Shown here piece by piece: positions 8,877 to 18,029 of a DNA stretch of 64,000 bases (its first letter is position 1; every line of letters begins with the position of its first letter). The position numbers were made by a program, and so were the translations under genes. The notes beneath the pieces were generated by a model. The model made no database searches, had not been told where the DNA came from, and was given only the letters and a program-made list of their open reading frames with translations. The DNA is from Bradyrhizobium icense (GTDB taxonomy: Bacteria > Pseudomonadota > Alphaproteobacteria > Rhizobiales > Xanthobacteraceae): the NCBI RefSeq assembly GCF_001693385.1, contig NZ_CP016428.1:7988001-8052000 (forward strand), written 5' to 3'.

Positions 8877-11800
8877 ATGCTGCGCGGCCTGCTTGGATTC
8901 TGCCTCGCCCGGCGCTCGCTGGTGCTGATCGCGTTTATGGCCTTCATTGGCGCCGGAGTCGCTGCCTTCAAAGCGCTCAACATCGAGGCCTACCCCGATC
9001 CGGCGCCGCCGATCATCGAGATTATTGCGCAATGGCCGGGGCAGTCGCCGGAGGAGGTCGAGCGCTATGTCACCATCCCGATTGAAATCGCCGTTTCTTC
9101 CACGCCCGGGTTGAAATTCACCCGCTCCAACACGGTGTTTGCGCTCGGATTCATCCGGCTGCAGTTCGAGTATGGCCGTGACTATCATTTCGTGCGCCAG
9201 CAAGCCGTGAACCGATTGAAGGATGTGCAGCTCCCGCCGGGCGTGCAGCCCGTGATCTCGCCGGCCGGAGGCATCAGCGAGATATTCCGGTATCAGCTCA
9301 CCGGTCCGCCTGGCATGGACGTGATGGAGCTGAAGACGATCCAGGACTGGGTCGTTGAACGCAAGCTGCGTATCGTGCCTGGCGTTGCCGACGTCGCCGT
9401 TATGGGCGGCAATTCCAAGGAGTACCAAGTCGAGATCGATCTCAACCGAATGATGTCGTTCGGCCTGACGCTCCCCCAAATCATCAGTTCGATCTCAACC
9501 GGCAACGCAAACGTCGGCGGTCGCACCATCAGCATCGGTGAGCAGTCGGCCAATGTGCGCGGCATCGGCGTCATTACCTCACTCGATGATATCGGCAATA
9601 TCGTTTTGAGTCAGCAGAATGGTGTGCCGGTGCTGCTGTCCGACGTCGCAAAGATCGGAATCGGATTCCGGCCACGCATCGGAATGTCGGGCCGCGACGG
9701 CGTCACCAACACGGTTACCGGCATTGTGTTGATGCAGAAGCTCGAGCGCACCATGGAGGTGGTGCAACGCGTGCGCGCTGCAGTCGCCCGGATCAATGCG
9801 GACGGCAGCTTACCCGCCGGCGTCAAGATCGTGCCGTTCTATGACCGCGGCGATTTGGTGGCGATCACGGTCGAGACCGTGCTGCACAATCTGTTATTCG
9901 GAATCGCGCTGATCTTCCTGATTCAGTGGGTGTTCCTAGGTAATCTCCGCTGTGCGCTGATTGTTGCCGCGACCATTCCAGTGGCCTTGTTTCTGGCCGT
10001 CATGATCACGGTTGCACGCGGCGAGTCGGCCAACCTGCTGTCGGTCGGTGCTATCGATCTCGGGATTATAGTCGACGGCACGGTCATCATGGTGGAGAAT
10101 ATCTTCCGGCACCTGGCGCACTATGATCCTCATACAGAATGCAAGGATGCTCGTTTCACGGGTCGGTTGAACCGGATCCTCACCGCTGCAGTCGAAGTGG
10201 ATAAGGCTATTCTCTTCTCGGTGGCGATCACCATCGCGGCTTTCATTCCGCTGTTTGCCATGCAGGGCGTGGAGGGACAAATCTTCTCGCCGATGGCGCG
10301 TACCTACGCTTATGCGCTACTCGGTGCGGTGATCGCCACTTTCACTGTAACGCCGGTAATGGCCTCGATCTTGCTGCCCGCGAAGGTGCAGGAAGTCGAG
10401 ACCTTTCTCGTTCGCTGGATGCGCAACGGCTATGAGAAGCTGCTGCCGCTGGCGGTCAGGAACGGGAAGCGCTCGATGACTATTGCCGTGGTCTTCCTGG
10501 CGCTGACGCTGTTTGCCGGGACGCGTCTTGGTACGGAATTTCTGCCCAAGCTCGAGGAAGGCAATATGTGGATCCGGGCGTCGATGCCGCCGACGATTGC
10601 GCTCGAGGCAGGCATGGATACCGTTGCAAGAATCCGCAACGTGATCCGCAGCTATCCTCCTGTCGCGACAGTTGTGTCGGAGCAGGGCCGCGGCGAGGAG
10701 GGCACTGATCCGGACGGTGCATTCCTGGCTGAGTTCTTCGTCCCCTTGAAGCCTTTCAATCAGTGGCCAAGCGGGCTGACAAAGGAGAAGCTGGTCAATG
10801 AGCTTAGTGCTCGCCTCAATCGCGAGTTCGTTGGCGTCGACTTCAACTTCTCCCAGTACATCCAGGACAACATCGAGGAAGCCGTCTCCGGCGTCAAAGG
10901 GGAGAACTCAATCAAGATATTCGGCCGCGATCTCGCCGAGCTGGAGCGGTTGTCGAAATCGGTTAAGGAGGAGATCGGGAGGGTGCAGGGCGTGCGCGAT
11001 CCCGGCGCATTCAATCTCCTGGGCCAGCCCAACCTGATGATCAAGATCAACCGCGAGACCGCCGCCCGCTACGGCTTCTCGGTCGGCGACATCAACACCG
11101 TGGTGCAGGCGGCGATCGGCGGGCAAGAAATGTCGCGCGTCTATGAAGGCGAAATGAATTTCGGTCTCACCGTGCGGCTTGCGCCAGAGTTCCGTACCCA
11201 CGTTGATGCCATCCGCGCCATTCCGGTTGCGCTGCCGAGCGCCGACAACAAATCGCTACCCGCCTACGTGCCCCTCGGCGATCTCGGCGAAATTCGACTA
11301 GAGCCGGGGGCAGCCTACATCTATCGTGAAAACAGCCAGCGCTTCATCCCGCTGAAGTATAGCGTTCGTGAGCGCGATCTCGGCTCGACGGTGGCCGAAG
11401 CACAGGAGCGCGTCGGAAAAAACGTGCCTGTGCCGCAGGGCTATTCCCTGGAGTGGTCAGGTGAGTTCGGAGCGCTGCAGGAGGCAAAACAACGCCTGCT
11501 GATTATCGTGCCGCTCAGTCTCGTGCTGATCCTGATGCTGCTCTACAGCCTGTTCAATTCGGTTCGGGACAGCTTGCTGGCGTTATCGGGGATTCCGTTT
11601 GCTGTCGCAGGCGGCATCTGGGGACTTTACATTGCAGGCCTGAACTTCAGTGTATCCGCCGCCGTCGGCTTCATTTCGCTGTTCGGCGTCGCCGCGATGG
11701 ATGGCATCCTCCTTGTCTCCTACGTCCGCAAAAATCTCGAAGAACAGGGCATGAGCAGTGACCAGTCGATCATTTCTGCTGGCGAGACGCGGATGCGGCA

Positions 11801-12041
11801 GGTCTTCATGACTGGCCTTTCAGCCTGCATAGGACTGGTGCCTGCAGCTTTCTCAACGGGTATCGGCTCCCAAGTGCAGCAGCCACTTGCATGTGTAATC
11901 GTCGGCGGCATGCTACTTTCCCCGTTCTGCAGCTTGCTGGTTATTCCCGTGCTCTGCCGGCTGTTTCTGCCTGCCACTCCGTCATCCATACTCGCGACAG
12001 ACACGTGTGCAGTCGAGGCAGCGTCAACAGAAAACTCGTAG
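8877..12041 (+). CDS. Heavy-metal-type RND efflux pump (CzcA/CusA family)
   Basis: Inner-membrane proton-driven pump of 1054 residues, normal for the family. It starts with a transmembrane helix, then the porter-domain signature AYPDPAPPIIEIIAQWPGQSPEE. The fourth helix reads IDLGIIVDGTVIMVEN (about residues 394-409), which matches the D-G-D-G-E-N motif of the heavy-metal (HME) RND class and differs from the paired aspartates of multidrug pumps. Large periplasmic loops lie between helices 1-2 and 7-8. The substrate is inferred to be a divalent or monovalent metal ion, but some members of this class in rhizobia are uncharacterised. It is the third gene of the operon behind the sigma-54 promoter. 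Confidence 0.87.
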   Translation: MLRGLLGFCLARRSLVLIAFMAFIGAGVAAFKALNIEAYPDPAPPIIEIIAQWPGQSPEEVERYVTIPIEIAVSSTPGLKFTRSNTVFALGFIRLQFEYGRDYHFVRQQAVNRLKDVQLPPGVQPVISPAGGISEIFRYQLTGPPGMDVMELKTIQDWVVERKLRIVPGVADVAVMGGNSKEYQVEIDLNRMMSFGLTLPQIISSISTGNANVGGRTISIGEQSANVRGIGVITSLDDIGNIVLSQQNGVPVLLSDVAKIGIGFRPRIGMSGRDGVTNTVTGIVLMQKLERTMEVVQRVRAAVARINADGSLPAGVKIVPFYDRGDLVAITVETVLHNLLFGIALIFLIQWVFLGNLRCALIVAATIPVALFLAVMITVARGESANLLSVGAIDLGIIVDGTVIMVENIFRHLAHYDPHTECKDARFTGRLNRILTAAVEVDKAILFSVAITIAAFIPLFAMQGVEGQIFSPMARTYAYALLGAVIATFTVTPVMASILLPAKVQEVETFLVRWMRNGYEKLLPLAVRNGKRSMTIAVVFLALTLFAGTRLGTEFLPKLEEGNMWIRASMPPTIALEAGMDTVARIRNVIRSYPPVATVVSEQGRGEEGTDPDGAFLAEFFVPLKPFNQWPSGLTKEKLVNELSARLNREFVGVDFNFSQYIQDNIEEAVSGVKGENSIKIFGRDLAELERLSKSVKEEIGRVQGVRDPGAFNLLGQPNLMIKINRETAARYGFSVGDINTVVQAAIGGQEMSRVYEGEMNFGLTVRLAPEFRTHVDAIRAIPVALPSADNKSLPAYVPLGDLGEIRLEPGAAYIYRENSQRFIPLKYSVRERDLGSTVAEAQERVGKNVPVPQGYSLEWSGEFGALQEAKQRLLIIVPLSLVLILMLLYSLFNSVRDSLLALSGIPFAVAGGIWGLYIAGLNFSVSAAVGFISLFGVAAMDGILLVSYVRKNLEEQGMSSDQSIISAGETRMRQVFMTGLSACIGLVPAAFSTGIGSQVQQPLACVIVGGMLLSPFCSLLVIPVLCRLFLPATPSSILATDTCAVEAASTENS

Positions 12042-12351
12042 GAAGTTACTATCGCTTGCAGGACAAGGTTCTTGCGACTTTCGGCGCCGGTCCGCCTCCT
12101 CCACCGATTTTGCTGTCGATTCGAACAATCGGCCACAGAGGAGAACAATGTAGTGATCCCGATTGATGTGCGAGCTGTTTTTCATCTCAGCAGGTGGGCA
12201 CCTACGGTCCTCGCTACCAGTAATTGGCTCATCCGTTCGCTCGCTGGGCATCAAGCTTCTGTATAGGATGGCGTAAGAATTAGTGAGAAAGAGTAGCCGC
12301 GGTCCGCTACGCCGGCGGGCGAACGCATCAGGCCTGAATACAGCAGACTGC
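12042..12351. other. Gene-free gap between convergent pump operons
   Basis: About 310 bases between the convergent HME pump gene and the tetR gene. I see no coding frame with family character, no strong hairpin followed by a T-run, and no obvious repeat. Confidence 0.5.
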
Positions 12352-12966
12352 TTAGCCAGACTTGCCGAGAGCTTTCAGGATGAAGCGAATCTGCTCACGC
12401 AGGCCCGCTTCGGTGTCTTCGCCGTGTTGAAGGCAGTGCTCGATCAGAATCGGATGGAAGAACGGCGTGAAGGCGGATTTGACCGCTCGCGCGGCTTTCG
12501 CGACATCCTCGACTTCGAACTCGGCCGCTTCGATGCCCTGGCGTATGATCGCCTCGAAGATCGCCACCATCCGTTCGACGTGCGCCTTGATGATCGTCCA
12601 GTTCTCCTGCATGGCGACGACAATCAGGTCGTGCATGTGCTTTTCCTCGACCAGCTTCGTCTTGTTGTGGCGGTGAACGGCGGTCAGGAGCCGGTCGAGT
12701 TTCTGCATGGCCGGCGCGTTCGTGCGTGCGATCGCGGAAGCAATGTCAGCAACCTCATTCAAAACCCGCCCGCAGATCGACTCGTTGATCGCATCCCTGG
12801 AGGGAAAGAAACGGTAGACGTTCGCCGGGCTCATGCCCAGTTCGGAGGCGATGTCGGCCACCGACGTCTTATGGTAACCGATGCGGCGAAAGTGCTCCTC
12901 AGCCACCTCCAGGATGCGCGCGCGCGCCTCATCGGGATCAGTTCCCGCTCGGACCGGACGATTCAT
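12352..12966 (-). CDS. TetR/AcrR family regulator
   Basis: A 204-residue one-domain repressor. The N-terminal helix-turn-helix (about residues 15-62) reads ILEVAEEHFRRIGYHKTSVA then the recognition part MSPANVYRFFPSRDAI, typical of TetR. The C-terminal ligand-binding half resembles the AcrR/TetR_C class and has no recognisable ligand signature. It is the last gene of the MFP-RND-tetR operon, starting 15 bases after the pump stop, and probably acts as an autoregulatory or secondary repressor of that operon. A second tetR gene sits at the other end of the same operon. Confidence 0.87.
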   Translation of the reverse strand: MNRPVRAGTDPDEARARILEVAEEHFRRIGYHKTSVADIASELGMSPANVYRFFPSRDAINESICGRVLNEVADIASAIARTNAPAMQKLDRLLTAVHRHNKTKLVEEKHMHDLIVVAMQENWTIIKAHVERMVAIFEAIIRQGIEAAEFEVEDVAKAARAVKSAFTPFFHPILIEHCLQHGEDTEAGLREQIRFILKALGKSG

Positions 12967-12981
12967 GGATACAACAGAGCC

Positions 12982-15900
12982 CTACTCGGCAGCCATTGCT
13001 GGTCGCAATTCCGGCTCCTCCGTCGAATCCTCATGCATCTCATCTGCAGTCGGCTTGATCCGAAACCACGCGGCATAAAGCGCAGGCAGGAACAGCAGGA
13101 TCAGCACCGTGCCGACCGCCGTGCCGCCGATCAGCGTATAAGCCATCGATCCCCAGAAGACGGAATGTGTGAGAGGGATGAAGGCCAGCACGGCGGCAAG
13201 TGCGGTCAGGATCACGGGCCTCGTGCGTTGCACCGTGGCCTCGATAACGGCGTGATAGTCGTCAAGGCCGGCAGCACGGTTCTCCTTGATTTGTTCGGTC
13301 AGGATCAGCGTGTTGCGCATCAGGATGCCGGCCAGTCCTATCAGGCCCAGAATGGCATTGAATCCGAAGGGCTGGTTGAAGGCGAGCAACACGGGCACGA
13401 CGCCGACAAGACCAAGCGGTGCTGTCAGCATGACCATGGCCATCGTTGAGAAGGATCGCACCTGCAGCATGATGACGATCAGCATGGCCGCGATCATGGC
13501 GGGAAAGATCGTCGCCAACGCGTCATTGGCCTTGGTTGCCTCCTCGATCGATCCGCCCAGTTCGATGCGATAGCCGGCCGGAAGGGATGCGATCAGCGGC
13601 TGAAGGGCCGTCTTGATCTCCTTGGAGACCTCTGGAGGCTGGGTCGCCTCATTGATATCAGAGCGAATCGTGACGACGGGTGTGCGATCGCGGCGCTTCA
13701 AGATCGGCTCTTCAAGTCGGACTTCCGAATGGCCGACCTGGTCGAGCGGAATCGAGCGACCGTCCCGGCTCATCAATGAAAAATCCGCCAGACGCGCCGG
13801 ATCCAGCCGCTCGCTGCCGGCGCTGCGAGCCACGATGGGGACATTGCGGATGTCCTCGCGGACCTGCGTTACCGTGATGCCAGTGAGCAGGAACTGGAGT
13901 TGCCGGCCCACCTCCGCTGGCGAGAGGCCGATAAGGTTCAGTCGATCCTGATCCGGGATGAAGCGGAGCACGGGCGTGCGATTACCCCAATCACGGTTCG
14001 CTTGCCGCACGTCCGGAACGCCACGCATGATGTCGAGGGCCTTCTCCGAAATGCTGTACAGTTGCGCAGGATCAGGCCCCATGACCCGGAACTCGACCGG
14101 GAACGGCGTGTAGGGTCCGAACACAAGCTGAGTGACGCGCACATTGGCCTCGGGTGCAAGCCCCTGTGACACCGCTTCTCGGAGCCGATGCTTCAAAGCC
14201 TCGCGCGCCTCCGCATCCGGTGTAAGTACGACAATCTTGGCGAAGGCCGGATCGGGCAACTCCGGCGCCATCGCGAAGAAGAAGCGCGGCGCACCCTGAC
14301 CGACATAGCTCGTGACGATCTTGGCCTCCGACTGACGGTCCAGCCAGTGTTCGAGCTTCTCGACGGTGGCAGTCGTCGTCTCGATGCTGGTACCTTCCGG
14401 TAGACGAACCTCCACCAGCACTTCGGGGCGGTCGGACGTCGGGAAGAACTGCTGCTTGACGGCACCCATCCCCACGACGGAAAGCGCGAAAGCTATGGCG
14501 ACGATGCCGCTGGTTACGAACTTGTGGCGCACGGCGAAGGTGATGAGCGCTCGCAGGCGCCGATAGTTCGGTGTGCCGTAAATCGCGTGGTGACCGCCTT
14601 CGATCGGTTTGATCGCAGGCAGCATCTTGACGCCAAGATAGGGCGTGAAGACCACGGCGACGATCCAGGAGACGATGAGGGCGAACCCCACGACCCAGAA
14701 GATGTTGCCGGCGTATTCGCCGGCCGTCGAGCGCGCGAAGCCCACCGGCAGAAACCCGGCGACCGTCACGAGTGTACCCGACAGCATCGGCGCTGCAGTG
14801 TGGCTCCACGCATAGGCCGCCGCCTTGATGCGGTCCATGCCCTCTTCCATTTTCACTACCATCACCTCGATGGCGATGATGGCGTCGTCCACGAGAAGAC
14901 CAAGCGCCAGAATCAGGGCGCCGAGCGTGATGCGGTCGAAGAACCGGCCGGTTTCCAGCATGATGAGGAACACGACGGCAAGCGTCAGAGGGACGGCAGC
15001 CGCCACGACGATGCCGACGCGCCAGCCGAGGCTGAGCAGGCTGACCAGCAGCACAACGCCGAGCGCCATCGCGAACTTCATCATGAATTCGTCAACCGCC
15101 GAGGTGATGTTGACGGCCTGGTCGCTGACCTTGGCCAGAGTCATCCCGAGTGGCAGCGTCCGAGCGATAGCTGCGGACCTCTCCTCCAGCGCCTTGCCGA
15201 GCGCGAGGCCATCCCAGCCCTCCTGCATAACCGCAGCGAGCATGACAGCAGGCTCACCCTGATGTCGGATAAGGTAGGTGGGAGGATCCTCGTAACCGCG
15301 GCGGACGTCGGCGATATCGGAGAGCTTCAGCGTTCGCCCCGCAGCGACGATCGGCGTGTCGGCGATCGCCTGGACGCTGTCATAAGCGCCATCGACCCGG
15401 ATAAAGACCTGCGGCCCCTTGGTGTCGATCGAGCCTGCCGGTGTGACCGTGTTCTGCCGCTGCAAGGCGGCCACAATATCCTGTGCCGATACGCCGAGAG
15501 TTGTCAGTTTGGCATAGGAAAACTCGATGAATATCTGTTCGGGACGTTCGCCGAGGATGTTGATCTTCTTGACGCCGGGCACGTGCAGGAGGTCCTGGCG
15601 AATGGTCTCGGCTTGCCTCGCGAGTTCGCGCATCGGCATCCCCTTCGCCTTGAGGGCATAAAGGGCGAAGCTGACGTCCGAATATTCGTCGTTGACGAAG
15701 GGGCCGAGCACACCAGACGGCAGCTTGCGCGCTTCATCCCCAAGCTTCTTGCGGGCCTGGTAGAACTCCTCCTGCACGCTAGACGGCGGTGTGCTGTCCT
15801 TCAGCGTAACCGTCATGTACGCATAGCCCGGCCGGGTGGACGTCTCCACCCGGTCGTACCAGGTCAGCTCCTGAATCCGCTTCTCCAACGGCTCGGCGAC

Positions 15901-16092
15901 CTGATCCTGCATCTCGCGCGCCGTCGCTCCCGGCCATACCGTTGTGACCGTCAGGGTCTTGATGGTGAAGGACGGATCCTCCGCCCGCCCAAGCATGAGG
16001 AAGGCGTAGGCGCCTGCGGCCGCCAGCAGGATGATGAAGAACAGGGTGACGGCCCGTTCGCGTACGGCGATCGCGGAAAGATTGAGGCTCAT
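12982..16092 (-). CDS. RND multidrug-type efflux pump, inner membrane
   Basis: Proton-driven pump of 1036 residues. The N-terminus (MSLNLSAIAVRERAVTLFF) leads into helix 1 and then TTVWPGATAREMQDQV, the porter-domain start. Helix 4 contains LALGLLVDDAIIAIE, with the paired aspartates of the AcrB-like (HAE) class that carry protons. The highly conserved GVVPVLLAFNQPFGFNAILGLIGLAGILMRN region near the C-terminus marks helices 10-11. The start codon shares a base with the stop of the adaptor gene (TGATG), so the two are translationally coupled. No outer-membrane factor is in this operon; it may use the one at 6103 or one elsewhere. Confidence 0.88.
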   Translation of the reverse strand: MSLNLSAIAVRERAVTLFFIILLAAAGAYAFLMLGRAEDPSFTIKTLTVTTVWPGATAREMQDQVAEPLEKRIQELTWYDRVETSTRPGYAYMTVTLKDSTPPSSVQEEFYQARKKLGDEARKLPSGVLGPFVNDEYSDVSFALYALKAKGMPMRELARQAETIRQDLLHVPGVKKINILGERPEQIFIEFSYAKLTTLGVSAQDIVAALQRQNTVTPAGSIDTKGPQVFIRVDGAYDSVQAIADTPIVAAGRTLKLSDIADVRRGYEDPPTYLIRHQGEPAVMLAAVMQEGWDGLALGKALEERSAAIARTLPLGMTLAKVSDQAVNITSAVDEFMMKFAMALGVVLLVSLLSLGWRVGIVVAAAVPLTLAVVFLIMLETGRFFDRITLGALILALGLLVDDAIIAIEVMVVKMEEGMDRIKAAAYAWSHTAAPMLSGTLVTVAGFLPVGFARSTAGEYAGNIFWVVGFALIVSWIVAVVFTPYLGVKMLPAIKPIEGGHHAIYGTPNYRRLRALITFAVRHKFVTSGIVAIAFALSVVGMGAVKQQFFPTSDRPEVLVEVRLPEGTSIETTTATVEKLEHWLDRQSEAKIVTSYVGQGAPRFFFAMAPELPDPAFAKIVVLTPDAEAREALKHRLREAVSQGLAPEANVRVTQLVFGPYTPFPVEFRVMGPDPAQLYSISEKALDIMRGVPDVRQANRDWGNRTPVLRFIPDQDRLNLIGLSPAEVGRQLQFLLTGITVTQVREDIRNVPIVARSAGSERLDPARLADFSLMSRDGRSIPLDQVGHSEVRLEEPILKRRDRTPVVTIRSDINEATQPPEVSKEIKTALQPLIASLPAGYRIELGGSIEEATKANDALATIFPAMIAAMLIVIMLQVRSFSTMAMVMLTAPLGLVGVVPVLLAFNQPFGFNAILGLIGLAGILMRNTLILTEQIKENRAAGLDDYHAVIEATVQRTRPVILTALAAVLAFIPLTHSVFWGSMAYTLIGGTAVGTVLILLFLPALYAAWFRIKPTADEMHEDSTEEPELRPAMAAE

Positions 16093-17201
16093 CAGTTGCT
16101 CCTGCTCTCAGAGGCAGTCCTGACGCGCGCGCCCTCGTGCAGGAGGTGAGCGCCGAGAGAAACAATCTGGTCATCAGACCTTGATCCGGAGATCACGGCC
16201 GTTTCGCTGGTCACACGCAGAAGCTTGATCGGCCGAAAGCGTACGGTCGAGGTGGCGCTGTCGAACACCCAAACGCCTGTCATTCTGCCGTCATCGAGCA
16301 CGGCTCCCAGCGGCACCTGGACTTCCGGCTGGCTCTCCTGGCTTGCAAGCCGAATGGTGACCGTCGCGCCAAGCGGTGCCGCCGCGGCCTCGCCGTCGAG
16401 CACATAGCGGGCCTCGTAGGTGCGGGTCTGGGCATCGGCGGAATCCGACAACTGCCGGAGATGTGCGGCGTGGCGGCGCCCATCGCTCCCATATAGGCTC
16501 GCCTCGGCGAGCGAGCCGATCGCTGGCCGGATCGTTTCGGGAAGCGCCACCACAGCTTCGCGGGGACCGGACTGTGCAAGCCGAACGACCGTCTGGCCGG
16601 CGGAGACCACTTGTCCCGGCTCGCCAAGCGTTTGGATGACCGTTCCGTCCGCATCCGCCACCAGGACGGAATAGGTCGCCTGGTTCTCGGCGACGCTAGC
16701 TTCGGCTTCGGCCGCGGCGAGTTGCGCGTTGGCTGTGTCCGACGCGGCTTTCGCCTGCTCGTAGCGCTGTCGGGAAGTCCATCCGTCGTTGACGAGGTTG
16801 GCGTATCGCCGCTCATCCGCATCCGTCTGAACGACAGTTGCGCGCGCTGCGGCAACGGCGTTGCGCTTCGCCGTAAGCGCAAGGCGGAGGTCGGTTTCGT
16901 CGATCCGCATCAGCGGCTGCCCGGCTTTGACCTGCTCACCGACATTCACGCGCCGTTCGACGATCTTACCGGCGACGCGAAAGCCAAGATTGCTTTCCAC
17001 CCTCGCGCCTATGGTGCCCGTGAAACCGCGTTCGGATCCGCTCACCCGCGCGGCCGTCACCAGACTGACCATCGGCGGTTCCTGCCTCGGGTCGCGCGCC
17101 GCGGAAGCTTCTTGAGCGGGAATGGCAAGAATAGCGAAGACGGCTGCTCCGGACGCCGCGATCAGGACACCTGCCAAGGCCACAAGTCTGCTCTTTCTCA
17201 T
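16092..17201 (-). CDS. RND efflux periplasmic adaptor (HlyD family)
   Basis: Adaptor protein of about 369 residues. I choose the ATG at 17201 (MRKSRLVALAGVLIAASG) because GGAG lies 6 bases before it. In-frame ATGs at 17207 and 17213 are close alternatives with poorer spacing. A signal anchor (about 5-27) is followed by the lipoyl half GFRVAGKIVERRVNVGEQVKAGQPLMRID, a helical hairpin (about 95-150), the second half (VLVADADGTVIQTLGEPGQVVSAGQ) and beta-barrel domains. First gene of the adaptor-pump-tetR operon, divergent from another tetR gene. Confidence 0.86.
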   Translation of the reverse strand: MRKSRLVALAGVLIAASGAAVFAILAIPAQEASAARDPRQEPPMVSLVTAARVSGSERGFTGTIGARVESNLGFRVAGKIVERRVNVGEQVKAGQPLMRIDETDLRLALTAKRNAVAAARATVVQTDADERRYANLVNDGWTSRQRYEQAKAASDTANAQLAAAEAEASVAENQATYSVLVADADGTVIQTLGEPGQVVSAGQTVVRLAQSGPREAVVALPETIRPAIGSLAEASLYGSDGRRHAAHLRQLSDSADAQTRTYEARYVLDGEAAAAPLGATVTIRLASQESQPEVQVPLGAVLDDGRMTGVWVFDSATSTVRFRPIKLLRVTSETAVISGSRSDDQIVSLGAHLLHEGARVRTASESRSN

Positions 17202-17230
17202 CGCCATCTCCATGCCATTTAGATTTCGTT

Positions 17231-17253
17231 CGAACTCTATAATCTTGTTAGAG
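17231..17253. promoter_or_regulatory. Candidate TetR operator 1 (adaptor side)
   Basis: CGAACTCTAT (17231-17240) begins an inverted repeat CTCTA-N9-TAGAG (17235-17253). It lies about 35 bases upstream of the adaptor start. The same ten bases and the same arm spacing recur at 17365 beside the divergent tetR gene, which supports a shared operator. Confidence 0.55.
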
Positions 17254-17364
17254 GTCGATCGCAATCTAAATTGTGAAGCTGACGGGAATGTGATCCCCCA
17301 AAACTGGGCTTTTTGACCCTTCCTATGACGCCAACTCCAGCTAGGCCACTTGATAGATTGCGTC

Positions 17365-17387
17365 CGAACTCTATCTGAGATATAGAT
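17365..17387. promoter_or_regulatory. Candidate TetR operator 2 (tetR side)
   Basis: The identical 10-mer CGAACTCTAT (17365-17374) starts CTCTA-N9-TAGAT (17369-17387), with the same geometry as the copy at 17231. ATAGATTGC also occurs twice here (17353-17361 and 17382-17390) and its partial inverse GCAATCTA at 17261-17268. The site lies 30 bases before the tetR start, suited to autorepression. Confidence 0.55.
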
Positions 17388-17417
17388 TGCAAGCAAAATC
17401 CAAATGGAGGTCCCAAG

Positions 17418-17996
17418 ATGCGGGTGAGTCGCATTCAAGCCGCGGAGAACCGCCAAACCGTCATCAATGTGGCGAGTCGCCTCTTCAGGGAGCGCGGCTT
17501 TGATGGCATCGGGCTCAAGGATCTGATGGAGGGGGCCGGCCTGACCCAGGGCGGCTTCTACAAGCAGTTCGCGTCAAAAGAGGATTTGGTGGCAGAGGCG
17601 TCCAGGCGGGCATTGGAGAGTGCCTCCCGCCGATGGTCGGACGCGGCCGCGGAGAATCCTGATGATCCGCTTGGCGCGGTGATCGCGTTCTACCTCAGTG
17701 CCGACCATCGCGAAGAAAAGATGGACGGCTGCCCGATCGTGGCGCTCGGCGCGGATGCCGCCAGACAGGGCCCGGACGTGAAAGCGGCCTTCGAAGCGGG
17801 GATCAAGGCGCATCTCGAAGTCCTCGGCCGCTTTATTGCCGAGACGGACGGCGAGGAGCCCAAGGGCAAGGCCATGGCCATTCTCTCGACGATGGTCGGC
17901 GCGGTGACGCTATCGCGCGTCGTCAACGACCCCGATCTGGCTCAGGCCCTTTTGGATGCGGCGGTCGAACAGGTTCGCGACGCTGCTGCCGCTTGA
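17418..17996 (+). CDS. TetR/AcrR family regulator of the divergent pump operon
   Basis: A 192-residue repressor. The helix-turn-helix (about 12-58) includes VINVASRLFRERGFDGIGLK and LTQGGFYKQFASKEDLV. The ATG follows TGGAGG at a good distance. The C-terminal half (CPIVALGADAARQGPDVKAAFEAG) resembles AcrR/NemR-like regulators that respond to electrophiles or drugs; Cys109 or thereabouts is the only obvious reactive cysteine. It is divergent from the adaptor-pump operon with two matching operators between, the classic layout for a local efflux repressor. Confidence 0.88.
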   Translation: MRVSRIQAAENRQTVINVASRLFRERGFDGIGLKDLMEGAGLTQGGFYKQFASKEDLVAEASRRALESASRRWSDAAAENPDDPLGAVIAFYLSADHREEKMDGCPIVALGADAARQGPDVKAAFEAGIKAHLEVLGRFIAETDGEEPKGKAMAILSTMVGAVTLSRVVNDPDLAQALLDAAVEQVRDAAAA

Positions 17997-18029
17997 ACGA
18001 TCGCCTCCTCAAAGCGCAGGAGAAATCGA

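Noticed and set aside
14524..16149. 541-aa plus-strand open frame opposite the second RND pump
   Set aside because: His/Arg/Asp-rich shadow of an RND gene whose motifs are all intact.
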